NCBI RefSeq assembly: GCF_003347015.1
Contig: NZ_PNFB01000005.1
Coordinates: forward strand, 62,001 to 126,000
DNA: 64,000 nucleotides
Reading direction: 5' to 3'
Source of the DNA: Brachybacterium sp. YJGR34
GTDB taxonomy: Bacteria > Actinomycetota > Actinomycetes > Actinomycetales > Dermabacteraceae
The notes under the pieces were generated by a model, which worked only from the letters and a program-made list of their open reading frames with translations, did no database searches and had not been told where the DNA came from. The first letter of the stretch is position 1; each line of letters opens with the position of its first letter. The position numbers and the translations under genes are program-made. Of the stretch, positions 37,248-46,509 are shown in pieces.

Positions 37248-39691
37248 CGGTCCTCGCGCTGACCGAGCTGGACCCGGCGGACCTCGAGAGCATCGGCGGC
37301 AAAGCTGCGGGCCTGGCCATGTTGATCGCCGCCGGGGAGCGGGTCCCCGCGGGGTTCTGCCTCACCACCGAGGCCTACGATGCGGGCCGCATCCCCCGCG
37401 AGGAGGTCGCCGCGGCGTACGCCGCGCTGGGTGACGAGGTGCCCGTGGCCGTCCGCTCCAGCGCCACCGCGGAGGACCTCCCCGGCGCCAGCTTCGCCGG
37501 CCAGCAGGACACGCTCCTGGACGTGGTGGGCCTCGAGGATCTGCTCGCCGCGATCGAGACCTGCTGGGCGTCGATCGACTCCGAGCGGGCTCTGGCCTAT
37601 CGCGCGGCGCACGGCATCGACGGATCGCGGATGGCCGTGGTGGTCCAGACCATGATCGCGCCGCAGGCCGCGGGCGTGCTGTTCACGGCGAACCCGCTCA
37701 CCGGCACCCGCGGCGAGATGGTCGTCGACGCCGTCACGGGATCAGGGGCCGCCGTGGTCGACGGCAGCGTCGATGCCGACCACTACGTGCTGGGCGAGAC
37801 GATCCCGTCGCGGGCCGAGGGATGTCTGGACACCGCCCAGCTCGCCGAGCTGCGGAGCGTCGGCCTCCGGATCCAGGAGCACTTCGGTTCGCCGCAGGAC
37901 ATCGAATGGGCCTACGACACCGCCGGCACCCTGTGGCTGCTCCAGTCCCGGTCCATCACCAGTCTGTTCCCCGCCCCCGAGTCCCAGGACGGCGAGCTGC
38001 GCGTCTACATGGAGGCCGGGCACATGCAGGGCATGCTGCGGCCCATGACCCCGATGGGTGCCTCCGTGATGCTCCGCATCACCCGGCAGTGGCTCGACCT
38101 CTTCGGGGCGAGAACCCTGGACGTCACCGCGCTGCTCCGCTTCGTCGGCGGGCGGATGTACCTGGACCTCACCCCCTTCGCCCGCAGCCCCCGCGTCCGC
38201 CGGGATCTGCTCGAGATGATGGCGACCTACGGCCCGCGCGTGGTCCCGGCCATCGAGAAGGCCGTCCGGGATCCTCGGCTGACCTCGCAGCGTCTGCGCA
38301 TCCCCCTGGGCGCCGTCGCGCGGATGGTGGCCCACAACGTCCCGCCGATCGCCCGCGGGGCGGTCGCCGCCCTGCGTCGCCCCGATGCCGAGCGCCGCGA
38401 GGTCCTCGCCTCCGCCGGCGCCGTGCGCGAGGCCTGCGAGGCGCCGACGGCCGCCTCGACGGTGGCCGAGCACCTCGACGACGCCGAGCGCGTCCACCTG
38501 GAGGTGCTGGCCGGGCCGATGATCCGGGCCCTGAACCCGCTGTGGGTGGCCATGGGCTGCCAGGGCCTGGCCGTCGGGCTGCTGCGCGGCATCGCCACGG
38601 AGAGCGAGGTCTCGGAGGTGGTGCGCGGGGCCCCGCACAACGTCACCACCGAGATGGACCTGGAGCTGTGGCGGATCGCGGACGGGGCCGCGGAGCACCG
38701 CGAGCTGCTCACCGAGACCCCCGTGCCGCAGCTGGTGCAGATGCTCCGCGAGGGCACGCTGCCCGATATCGGCCTGGAGCGGTTCCTCGCCGACTACGGC
38801 CACCGGGGAGCGGCCGAGATCGACGTGGGTGTGCCGCGCTGGGGCGAGGACCCCGCACCCGTCTTCGACGCGCTCGCGAACTACCTGCGCCTGACCGACC
38901 CCTCCCAGGCGCCCGAGGCCCGCTTCCGGCGCGCCGCCGAGGAGGGCGAGGCCGCGATCACGGAGCTGGTGGAGCGGGTGCGGGCCCGCCGCGCGCCCCT
39001 CGCCCCGCTGGTCGGCGTCCTCCTGCGCCGCACGCGCCAGCTCATCGGCCTGCGCGAGTTCCCCAAGTTCCTGTGGCTGTTCGCGCTCGGTCAGGCGCGG
39101 CGACGCCTGCTCGCCGCCGGGGCGCTCCTCGTCGCGCAGGGGCAGCTCGAGGACGCCGAGGACATCATGTTCCTCGAGGTCGACGAGGTGCGCGCCGCCG
39201 CGGACGAGGGCACGGATCTGCGGGAGCTGGTCGCTCAGCGGCGCGCGACCCACGACCGGGAGATGCGGCGCCGCCACGTGCCGGTGGTGCTGCTCTCCGA
39301 CGGCACCGACGTCGAGGCCACCCTCCCCGCGCTCGAGGACTCCGGCGGTCTCCGCGGCGTCGGCGCCGCCCCCGGCCGGGCGACCGGGCGCGCCCGGGTG
39401 ATCACGGATCCCCGCGGGGCGCGCATCGACCCCGGCGAGATCCTGGTCGCGCCCACCACCGATCCCGGCTGGACCCCGCTGTTCCTCACCGCGGCCGGGC
39501 TGGTCACCGAGACCGGCGCGGCCATGGCCCACGGCCCCACCGTCGCCCGCGAGTACGGCATCCCCGCCGTGATCTGCGTGAAGGGCGCGACCACGCAGAT
39601 CCGCACCGGTCAGCTGATCTCGATCGACGGGGCGAGCGGGATGGTGGTGATCGAGGGGGAGGGTGAGGACCTCGCAGGGATCAAGGACTGA
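37244..39691 (+). CDS. PEP-synthase-like phosphotransferase, resembling rifampin phosphotransferase
   Basis: 815 residues. The N-terminal ATP-binding domain (about 1-245) reads IGGKAAGLAMLIAAGERVPA, then VAVRSSATAEDLPGASFAGQ. A 400-residue middle domain follows, then a C-terminal swivelling His domain (about 700-810) with the catalytic His in AAMAHGPTVAREYGIPAV. This order and length match Rph enzymes (about 860 residues), which move the beta phosphate of ATP onto rifampicin; true PEP synthases have a TIM barrel at the C-terminus that is missing here. The drug-binding middle domain cannot be judged by eye, so another hydroxyl substrate is possible. Its start overlaps a 27-codon ORF. Confidence 0.78.
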   Translation: MTVLALTELDPADLESIGGKAAGLAMLIAAGERVPAGFCLTTEAYDAGRIPREEVAAAYAALGDEVPVAVRSSATAEDLPGASFAGQQDTLLDVVGLEDLLAAIETCWASIDSERALAYRAAHGIDGSRMAVVVQTMIAPQAAGVLFTANPLTGTRGEMVVDAVTGSGAAVVDGSVDADHYVLGETIPSRAEGCLDTAQLAELRSVGLRIQEHFGSPQDIEWAYDTAGTLWLLQSRSITSLFPAPESQDGELRVYMEAGHMQGMLRPMTPMGASVMLRITRQWLDLFGARTLDVTALLRFVGGRMYLDLTPFARSPRVRRDLLEMMATYGPRVVPAIEKAVRDPRLTSQRLRIPLGAVARMVAHNVPPIARGAVAALRRPDAERREVLASAGAVREACEAPTAASTVAEHLDDAERVHLEVLAGPMIRALNPLWVAMGCQGLAVGLLRGIATESEVSEVVRGAPHNVTTEMDLELWRIADGAAEHRELLTETPVPQLVQMLREGTLPDIGLERFLADYGHRGAAEIDVGVPRWGEDPAPVFDALANYLRLTDPSQAPEARFRRAAEEGEAAITELVERVRARRAPLAPLVGVLLRRTRQLIGLREFPKFLWLFALGQARRRLLAAGALLVAQGQLEDAEDIMFLEVDEVRAAADEGTDLRELVAQRRATHDREMRRRHVPVVLLSDGTDVEATLPALEDSGGLRGVGAAPGRATGRARVITDPRGARIDPGEILVAPTTDPGWTPLFLTAAGLVTETGAAMAHGPTVAREYGIPAVICVKGATTQIRTGQLISIDGASGMVVIEGEGEDLAGIKD

Positions 39692-39768
39692 TCCGACGCT
39701 GGCGGGACGCGGGCCCGTCACCCCGCCCCTCGAGATCACGAACAGGTCACGCTTCCACGGCCCGTCGC

Positions 39769-39786
39769 CATGCACACGTTTGCATG
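39769..39786. promoter_or_regulatory. LacI-type operator of the amino-sugar operon
   Basis: CATGCACACGTTTGCATG is an 18-bp palindrome with only one mismatched pair, containing TGCACACGTTTGCA, one base from the classic TGCAAACGTTTGCA LacI-family site. It lies 42 bases before the symporter start. The LacI protein at the operon's end is the likely ligand-responsive repressor. Confidence 0.7.
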
Positions 39787-39827
39787 CCACGCTCCCGCTC
39801 ATCCCACCGAAGAGATGAGGAAGAACA

Positions 39828-41366
39828 ATGGCAGTTCTTGACTGGGTCGTCATCGCCGGCTATTTCGTCGTGATGGTCGTGATCGGCATCTACGCGAAGT
39901 CCAAGATCTCCGACGCCTCGGACTTCTACGTCGCGGGCGGGAAGCTGCCGGCGTGGCTCGTCGGCATCTCCCACCACATGTCCGGGTACTCGGCCGCCGT
40001 CTTCGTGGGCTACGCGGCACTCGCCTACACGACCGGTTTCGCCGTGTACGTCTGGTGGGCGCTGAGCATCACCGTGGCGTGCTCCGTCGGCGCCTGGCTC
40101 TTCGCGCCGCGCTGGCCGCGCCTGCGCCAGAAGCTGGGCATCATCTCCCCGCTGGAGTACCTGGCCACGCGCTACAACGTGCCCACAGAGCAGCTGCTGG
40201 CCTGGTCCGGAGCGGCGCTGAAGGTGTTCGACGTGGCCGCGAAGTGGGTCGCGAGCGCGATCCTGCTGCAGGTCTTCGCCGGGTTGCCGGTGATGTGGGG
40301 CATCCTCGTCGTCGGCGGCGTCACGATGGTCTACTCGACCATCGGCGGGATCTGGGCCGACGTCCTCACGGATCTGGGGCAGTTCCTCATCCAGTTCATC
40401 GCCGCGATCGCCATGCTCGGGATCGTGCTCGTGCAGCTGGGCGGAGTCTCCGCCCTGTGGACCATGTGGGACCAGCTCCCCGCCGGCCACGCCTCGCCGT
40501 TCAACAACGACCTCACCGTCTGGTTCTTCCTGGCCTACTGCATCATCTCCACGCTGTCCTACAACGGTGGCACCTGGAACCTCGCGATGCGCATGATCTC
40601 CACGGCCGACGGTGCCGCCGCGCGGCGCTCGATGATCTTCTCCGGGGTTCTCTACCTGATCTGGCCGCTGGTGCTCTTCATCCCCATGTGGGCGGCACCG
40701 ATCTTCCTCCCGGGCCTCGCGAATCCCGAGGAGTCCTACGCGCTGATGGCTCAGCAGTTCCTCCCGGCCGGGCTGGTGGGCCTGGTGCTCGCGGGCATGT
40801 TCGCGCACACGATGGCCATGACCGCCTCCGACGCGAACGCGATCTCCTCGGTGGTGGTGCGCGACATCATCCCCGCGCTGCGCCGGGACCGCGGCTTCCT
40901 CCCCGCGCGGAAGGAGCTGTTCATGGCACGGCTGACCACCTTCCTCTTCATCGTCCTGTCGATGGGGATCGCGCTCACGGCCGACAGCTTCGGCGGCGTC
41001 CTGGGCCTGCTCATCGCGTGGTTCGGCGCTCTGGTGGGACCGATCGCCGTCCCGATGCTGCTGGGCCTGCTGCCGGCCTTCCGCCGCTCCGGCTCCGCGG
41101 CGGCGATCACGTCCTGGGCCGTGGGCCTGGCGGTCTTCGCGGTGAACAAGTACGCGCTCGCCGGACCCATCGAGGCGATGGGCACGGCCAGCGCCCAGGC
41201 ACTCACGGTGGCCGCCCCGGTGGTGTGCTCGATCGTCGTGTTCACCCTCTACGGCCTCATCAGCCCTCGGCGCAGTGCGACGGTCGATGCGCTGGTCGAC
41301 TCGCTCGGCTACGACGGGCCGACCGCCGACGCGCCGGCCGTCGCCGCCGAGAGGGCCGCACGATGA
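39828..41366 (+). CDS. Sodium:solute symporter (SSS family), amino-sugar operon
   Basis: 512 residues with about 13 membrane helices. SSS hallmarks: AKSKISDASDFYVAGGKLPA, TYSTIGGIWADVLTDLGQF-like VYSTIGGIWADVLTDLGQFL, and AHTMAMTASDANAISSVVVR, which holds the sodium-site Ser/Thr residues. It imports an organic solute with sodium. The ATG has GAGGAAG seven bases away. It opens a run of seven genes for hexosamine breakdown, so an acylated amino sugar such as N-acetylmannosamine, N-acetylglucosamine or a sialic-acid relative is the expected substrate (inference). Confidence 0.88.
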   Translation: MAVLDWVVIAGYFVVMVVIGIYAKSKISDASDFYVAGGKLPAWLVGISHHMSGYSAAVFVGYAALAYTTGFAVYVWWALSITVACSVGAWLFAPRWPRLRQKLGIISPLEYLATRYNVPTEQLLAWSGAALKVFDVAAKWVASAILLQVFAGLPVMWGILVVGGVTMVYSTIGGIWADVLTDLGQFLIQFIAAIAMLGIVLVQLGGVSALWTMWDQLPAGHASPFNNDLTVWFFLAYCIISTLSYNGGTWNLAMRMISTADGAAARRSMIFSGVLYLIWPLVLFIPMWAAPIFLPGLANPEESYALMAQQFLPAGLVGLVLAGMFAHTMAMTASDANAISSVVVRDIIPALRRDRGFLPARKELFMARLTTFLFIVLSMGIALTADSFGGVLGLLIAWFGALVGPIAVPMLLGLLPAFRRSGSAAAITSWAVGLAVFAVNKYALAGPIEAMGTASAQALTVAAPVVCSIVVFTLYGLISPRRSATVDALVDSLGYDGPTADAPAVAAERAAR

Positions 41367-42607
41367 CCACCCTCCGCCACCACCTCGAGGAGGACGTGCT
41401 TCGCTGGTGGAGTCGGGAAGGGGCCGACGACGACCTCGGCGGTGTGCACACGTGCTTCACCAACCGCGGGGAACGGATCAGCTCCGAGAAGTACACCTGG
41501 TCCCAGGGGCGGTGGGCGTGGACCTGCGCCCTGGTCGCCGACGAGATCGACGCCGGTCGCCTCTCGGGTGACGCGGAGCTGTGGCGGCGGCGCGCGGCGA
41601 GGACCGCCCGCTTCCTCGCCGAGCACGCCTTCCTCGACGACGGCCGCACCAGCTTCCTCCTCAGCGACGCCGGCGAGATGCTGCCTGACCAGGACGGTGA
41701 GCTCGCCACCAGCGTCTTCGCCGATCTCTTCGCGGCGCTCGGCCTGGCCGGCGCTGCCCGGACGCCAGGGGAGGGGCGGGAAGCCTGCCTGGAGCGAGCC
41801 CACCGCACCCTCGCCATCTCCGAGGCCGCGATCGGGCAGGGCACCGCGCGCAGCGCCCCCTACCCTGTGCCCGCCGGCTTTCGCGACCTGGCCGGCCCCA
41901 TGACCCTCGTCCACGTCGCCGGCGAACTGCACCGCGCCGACCCCACCGCGGCGACGAAGGCCAGCGCGCGTGCCGCTCGCGACGCGCTGGTCCACGGAGA
42001 GGATTCCTTCCTCGCCCCGGGCACCTGGTGGGAGTTCCGTCCCGACCGCGCCGCCGACCACGACACCCTGCTGGCGCGGCATGTGACGCCCGGGCACCTG
42101 CTCGAGGTGCTCTGGATGCTGGTGCACGTCGGGGACCACCAGCCACAGCTCGCGGTACCCGGAGCGACTCTCGCCGCACTCGCGACGCGGGCGCTGGAGA
42201 CCGGCTGGGACCAGGCCGAGGGCGGCCTGCTGCGCTACGTCGACCGGGACACCGGCGGTGCGCCCGACGGCCGCCGGATCGACACCCCGTACGAGGCGCT
42301 CGTCGAGCGGACCTGGGACACCAAGCTCTGGTGGGTGCATGCCGAGGCGATGTACTCCACCGCGCTGCTCGCCCGCCGCACCGGCTCCCCGGAACTGGCC
42401 CGCTGGGCCGCGCGGGTGCGCGACTACACGCTCGCCACCTTCCCCGACCCGGACGGCCGGGAGTGGATCCAGATCCGCTCCCGGGACGGCAGTCCGCTCG
42501 ACGAAGTGGTCGCGCTGCCCGTCAAGGACCCCATGCACATCGCTCGCTCGCTCCTGCTGCTGAATGCTCTCGAGAACACCCCCACCACCGAGGAGAACCC
42601 GCTGTGA
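41363..42607 (+). CDS. N-acylglucosamine 2-epimerase (AGE) family protein
   Basis: 414 residues, an (alpha/alpha)6 barrel of the AGE/cellobiose 2-epimerase family: WSQGRWAWTCALVADEI, GHLLEVLWMLVHVGDHQPQ with a catalytic-type His, and TKLWWVHAEAMYSTALLA with the second His-Glu pair. It would interconvert N-acylmannosamine and N-acylglucosamine or a related pair. The ATG overlaps the symporter stop. In this operon it probably converts the imported sugar to the form that is deacetylated and deaminated. Confidence 0.85.
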   Translation: MTTLRHHLEEDVLRWWSREGADDDLGGVHTCFTNRGERISSEKYTWSQGRWAWTCALVADEIDAGRLSGDAELWRRRAARTARFLAEHAFLDDGRTSFLLSDAGEMLPDQDGELATSVFADLFAALGLAGAARTPGEGREACLERAHRTLAISEAAIGQGTARSAPYPVPAGFRDLAGPMTLVHVAGELHRADPTAATKASARAARDALVHGEDSFLAPGTWWEFRPDRAADHDTLLARHVTPGHLLEVLWMLVHVGDHQPQLAVPGATLAALATRALETGWDQAEGGLLRYVDRDTGGAPDGRRIDTPYEALVERTWDTKLWWVHAEAMYSTALLARRTGSPELARWAARVRDYTLATFPDPDGREWIQIRSRDGSPLDEVVALPVKDPMHIARSLLLLNALENTPTTEENPL

Positions 42608-43350
42608 CCACCCCCGACCACCCGCTGGCGATCCACGCCCATCCCACCGCCGGGGAGATGGGCGCCGCCGCCGCCGCGGCCGCGGCCCAGACCCTCCGCG
42701 CGGCCATCGCGGAGCGGGGCGGTGCCCGCCTCATGCTCGCGGCGGCTCCGAGCCAGTCCGCCACCCTCCATGCGCTCGTCACCGCGGAGGACCTCGACTT
42801 CTCCGTCATCGACTGCTTCCACATGGACGACTACATCGGGCTGTCGCCCTCGGCCCCGCAGGGCTTCGGCAACTGGCTCCAGCGGGAGCTCTTCGATCAC
42901 GTCGCCCCGCGCTCCTTCCACCGCATCGACGTCACCGCCCAGCCCGAGGCCGCCGCCGCGGCCTATCGGGCGGTGATGGGGGAGGAGCTCTTCGACGTCA
43001 CGCTGTGCGGGCTGGGAGTCAACGGGCACCTGGCCTTCAACGACCCGCCGGCGGACCTGGCGGACCCGCTCTCCGCGCGCGTGGTCGAGCTCGACCTCGT
43101 CTCGCGGCGGCAGCAGGTCGACGAGGGGCACTTCCCCTCCGTCGACGCCGTCCCCGCCCACGCCATCACCGTGACGATCCCGCGTCTGCTCGCCGCGCGC
43201 CGTATCGTCGCCTCCGTTCCCACCGCCGTGAAGCGGCAGGCCGTGCACGACGCCGTGAACCAGCCGATCTCCGGCGCCCACCCGGGCACCGCGCTGCGCA
43301 CCCACCCCGATGCCCACCTGTTCGTCGACGCGGAGGCCGATCCCCGATGA
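42604..43350 (+). CDS. nagB: Glucosamine-6-phosphate deaminase-like isomerase
   Basis: 248 residues. NagB features: SQSATLHALV (substrate phosphate loop), CFHMDDYIGLSPSAPQGFGN with the proton-abstracting Asp, LCGLGVNGHLAFNDPP with the ring-opening His, and HAITVTIPRLLAARRIVASV. It converts glucosamine 6-phosphate to fructose 6-phosphate and ammonia, or acts on a close analogue, since FN is replaced by FH in the first motif. It begins with a GTG that overlaps the preceding stop. Confidence 0.85.
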   Translation: MTTPDHPLAIHAHPTAGEMGAAAAAAAAQTLRAAIAERGGARLMLAAAPSQSATLHALVTAEDLDFSVIDCFHMDDYIGLSPSAPQGFGNWLQRELFDHVAPRSFHRIDVTAQPEAAAAAYRAVMGEELFDVTLCGLGVNGHLAFNDPPADLADPLSARVVELDLVSRRQQVDEGHFPSVDAVPAHAITVTIPRLLAARRIVASVPTAVKRQAVHDAVNQPISGAHPGTALRTHPDAHLFVDAEADPR

Positions 43351-44114
43351 CCCTCGATCCCGCACAGCTCGCCGAAGAGTACCTCGGGGCCGCGACGGCG
43401 CTCCTGCATCGGATCCGCACGGAGGAGGAATCCGCGGTCACCGAGGCGGCGGGCCTGCTCGCCCAGCAGATCGCGCAGGACCGCCTGGTGCACGTCTACG
43501 GGCCCGGCGGGCATTCGAACCTCGCCTCCCAGGAGGTGTTCTTCCGTGCCGGCGGGCTCATGCACGTCACCGCGATCCTCGACGAGGGCACGCTGCTCTC
43601 CTCCGGCGCGCTGCGCTCCATGGCCATCGAGCGCACCCCCGGCTACGGGAGGATCGTCATCGAGGACAACCGCCTGAGGGAGGATGATCTGCTGATCCTC
43701 GTCAACGCCTACGGCATCAACACCGCCCTCCTCGACGCCGCCCTCACGGCTCGTGAGCGGGGCTGCATGGTCCTCGGCGTCTCCAGCCGCGAGCACGCCG
43801 ACGCCACCGCCCCGGACCATCCCGCGCGCCATCCCTCGCGGCAGAACCTCCACGACGTGGTGGACCTGCACATCGACACCAAGGTGCCCGTGGGCGACGC
43901 CGTGATCGGGATCGACGGGGTCGCCGAGCGCACCGGTGCGATCTCCACCTTCGCCAATGCCTTCACCATGAACTGGCTGATGATGAGCACGGTCGCGGCA
44001 CTTGCCGAGCGCGGCATCGACCCGCCGATCTGGCGCTCGGGCAACGCCCCGGGCGGCGACGAGGCCAATTCCCGCTTCATCGAGCGCTTCACCGGACGGG
44101 TGAGGTCGCTGTGA
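43347..44114 (+). CDS. SIS-domain sugar-phosphate isomerase/binding protein
   Basis: 255 residues. One SIS domain: DRLVHVYGPGGHSNLASQEV (phosphosugar loop), ERTPGYGRIVIEDNRLREDD, LLILVNAYGINTALLDAAL, and a C-terminal helical part with MSTVAALAERG. This PF13580-type subgroup is usually annotated as sugar isomerase domain protein. It could handle a hexosamine phosphate or an etherase-like step as MurQ does. It overlaps both neighbours by four bases; its exact reaction is unknown. Confidence 0.8.
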   Translation: MTLDPAQLAEEYLGAATALLHRIRTEEESAVTEAAGLLAQQIAQDRLVHVYGPGGHSNLASQEVFFRAGGLMHVTAILDEGTLLSSGALRSMAIERTPGYGRIVIEDNRLREDDLLILVNAYGINTALLDAALTARERGCMVLGVSSREHADATAPDHPARHPSRQNLHDVVDLHIDTKVPVGDAVIGIDGVAERTGAISTFANAFTMNWLMMSTVAALAERGIDPPIWRSGNAPGGDEANSRFIERFTGRVRSL

Positions 44115-45238
44115 GCACCCTGGTGCGCGGCCTCGACCCGACCACCGGCGATCTGCTCGAGGTGACGATCGACGAGCGGATCACCGCGATCACCCGGCGC
44201 CCGGGCGCCGGTGCGGAGCTGCCGTACCTCGCCCCGGGGCTCATCGACCTGCAGGTCAACGGCTTCGCGGGGATCGACGTCAACGGTCCGGAGGTCACCG
44301 CCGCGCGGATCGTCGAGATCACCGATGCGCTCGCCCGGCGCGGCGTGACCACCTGGGTCCCCACCATCGTCACCGCCTCCGAGGAGGCGATCTGCCGCTC
44401 CCTGCGCGCCGTCGCGGAGGCCCGCTCCCACTCGCCCCACCTGGCACAGGCGATCCCCTGCGCCCATGTCGAGGGCCCGTTCCTCTCGGACCGCGACGGC
44501 CCCCGGGGCGTGCACGATGCCGCGCAGATCCGACCGATCGACGCCGAGGAGGTCGCGCGCTGGCAGCAGGCCGGCCCCGTCGGCATGATCACCCTCTCTC
44601 CGCACACCGAGGAGTCTCCGGCGCAGATCGCGCGCATCGCGCGGCTCGGCATCCGCGTCGCGATCGGTCACACGCACGCGAGCGGAGAGCAGATCATCGC
44701 GGCTGTCGACGCAGGCGCGACACTCTCCACCCACCTGGGCAACGGGATCTCCCCGCAGCTGGCCCGCCACCCCAACCCGCTCTGGACGCAGCTCGCCGAG
44801 GACCGTCTCACCTGTGGTCTCATCGCCGACGGGCACCATCTCCCGCCCGAGACCCTCGAGGTCATGCTCCGCGCCAAGGGCGTGGACCGCGCCTTCCTGG
44901 TCTCGGACGCGACCGAGCTCGCCGGCCGGCCGCCGGGCCGCTACGAGACCGCCGTCGGAGGCACCGTCGAGCTCTCGACCGACGGCCGGCTCTCCTACGT
45001 GGGCACCGAGCTGCTCGCCGGCGCCGCGAGCGACGTGGCCGCTGGCCTGCGGTTCGTGCTGCGCGCGACGAGCCTCTCGCTGCGGGATGCGTTGGCGCTG
45101 GTGACTCGCACGCCCGGCCGGATCCTGGGCCGGGACACGGTGCTGCGGGTCGGCGGGCCCGCCGATCTCGTGGCGCTCACGGCCGACGGGACGCTCCGGG
45201 GCGTGTGGCAGCACGGGCAGGAGGTCGACCTCGCATGA
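44111..45238 (+). CDS. nagA: N-acetylglucosamine-6-phosphate deacetylase family
   Basis: 375 residues, an amidohydrolase TIM barrel. APGLIDLQVNGFAGIDVNG is the NagA start; metal and catalytic residues are in AHVEGPFL (Glu), AIGHTHASGEQ (His), LSTHLGNGISPQL (His) and FLVSDATELAG (the catalytic Asp). The usual STHLFNAM is STHLGNGI, so the substrate may deviate from GlcNAc 6-phosphate. It would free the amino sugar phosphate for the NagB-like enzyme. GTG start overlapping the SIS stop. Confidence 0.87.
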   Translation: MSTLVRGLDPTTGDLLEVTIDERITAITRRPGAGAELPYLAPGLIDLQVNGFAGIDVNGPEVTAARIVEITDALARRGVTTWVPTIVTASEEAICRSLRAVAEARSHSPHLAQAIPCAHVEGPFLSDRDGPRGVHDAAQIRPIDAEEVARWQQAGPVGMITLSPHTEESPAQIARIARLGIRVAIGHTHASGEQIIAAVDAGATLSTHLGNGISPQLARHPNPLWTQLAEDRLTCGLIADGHHLPPETLEVMLRAKGVDRAFLVSDATELAGRPPGRYETAVGGTVELSTDGRLSYVGTELLAGAASDVAAGLRFVLRATSLSLRDALALVTRTPGRILGRDTVLRVGGPADLVALTADGTLRGVWQHGQEVDLA

Positions 45239-46509
45239 TCGCTGTGGGAGCCGCCGTCGTCCCCCTCGGCATCGCGTCCCCGGTGCCGATGTCCGGTTTC
45301 GCCGCCCGGAATGCGCCGAGCCTCGGTGAGCACGATCCTCTGACCGCCCGCGCGCTCGCGCTCGAAGAGGTCGTGCTGATCACCGTGGACGTCTGTGCGC
45401 TCGAGGAGAGCACCTGCGAGGAGATCTCCCGGTCCGTGCATCCTGAGCGGCCCGAGCGGGTGATCACCACGGCGACCCACACCCACGCCGGGCCGTGCTC
45501 CACGCCGACCCGCCTCACGCGATGCTCGCCCGAGATCCTCCGGGTCATCACCCGGGCCGCGGTCGCCGCGGGTGCTGCCGCCCGCGCCGCTCGCCGGCCC
45601 TGCACGATGGAGCACCGCTCCGCGCACGAGGTGGGTGTCGCCTCCAACCGCCGCCATCCCGAGCGGCCGGTGGACCCGCCCGTGCAGATGCTCCGCTTCT
45701 CCGACGCGACCAGCGGCGAGGTGGCCGTGAGCCTCCTGACGTATCCGTGCCACCCCGTCGTGCTCGACGGCACCAACCGTCTGCTCTCCGGCGACTACGT
45801 GCACCCCCTGCGGGAGCGCATCGAGGCCGAGCACCCGGGGTCGATCGCCGTCTTCGCGACCGGCTGTGCCGGCGACTTCAACACCGGGCACAGCGCCGAG
45901 GCGTCCTTCTCGCTGGAGGGATCCTCGTCGCGGACTTTCTCCGAAGCCCGCCGCGTGGGCACAGAGATCGCGGAGGCAGCGCTCGCCGCCGCTCGCGCGG
46001 AGGCTGCGGGCCCCGTCGGTGGGCCCATCCCGTCGGTGGACGAGGTGCACTGCGCCGGGGTCCCGGTCACGTTGGCCGTCGACCGACCCTGCGCCGAGCA
46101 GGTCGCTGTCCACACCGCGGCCTGGAGCAGCGAGCTCGTGACCGCCGCGCCGGGACGCGCGGCCCTGCTCTCCCTCTGGCTCGACTGGGCAGACGCCGTG
46201 CCCGAGGGGAGTACGTGGACCGGTCGCGTCAGCGTCGTCCGGCTCGGCACCGTCACGATCGTGGCGCTGCCGGGGGAGCCCTTCTGGCAGATCGCCGAGG
46301 AGATCCGGGACCGGATCGACGGGCCCTGCCTCGTGCTCGGCTATGCCGACGGCTGCCCCGGATACATCCCGACCGCCGAGGAGATCCCGCTGGGTGGGTA
46401 CGAGGTGGAGGATGCTCACAGGTACTACGGCATGCCGGGACCCTTTGCAGCGGGCTCGGATCAGATCCTCATCGACAAGGCGGTGACCGCATGGCGGGAG
46501 GCCGGGTGA
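45235..46509 (+). CDS. Neutral/alkaline ceramidase-like hydrolase
   Basis: 424 residues, no signal peptide. The N-terminus (IASPVPMSGFAARNAPSLGE) and TTATHTHAGPCSTPT with the zinc-type His pair, then VSLLTYPCHPVVLDGTNRLL and FATGCAGDFNTG, match the neutral ceramidase N-terminal domain family, many members of which are uncharacterised amidases or esterases. GYADGCPGYIPTAEEIPLGG is a family C-terminal block. In this operon it may remove an acyl group or aglycone from the amino sugar. The ATG overlaps the nagA stop. Confidence 0.8.
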   Translation: MIAVGAAVVPLGIASPVPMSGFAARNAPSLGEHDPLTARALALEEVVLITVDVCALEESTCEEISRSVHPERPERVITTATHTHAGPCSTPTRLTRCSPEILRVITRAAVAAGAAARAARRPCTMEHRSAHEVGVASNRRHPERPVDPPVQMLRFSDATSGEVAVSLLTYPCHPVVLDGTNRLLSGDYVHPLRERIEAEHPGSIAVFATGCAGDFNTGHSAEASFSLEGSSSRTFSEARRVGTEIAEAALAAARAEAAGPVGGPIPSVDEVHCAGVPVTLAVDRPCAEQVAVHTAAWSSELVTAAPGRAALLSLWLDWADAVPEGSTWTGRVSVVRLGTVTIVALPGEPFWQIAEEIRDRIDGPCLVLGYADGCPGYIPTAEEIPLGGYEVEDAHRYYGMPGPFAAGSDQILIDKAVTAWREAG

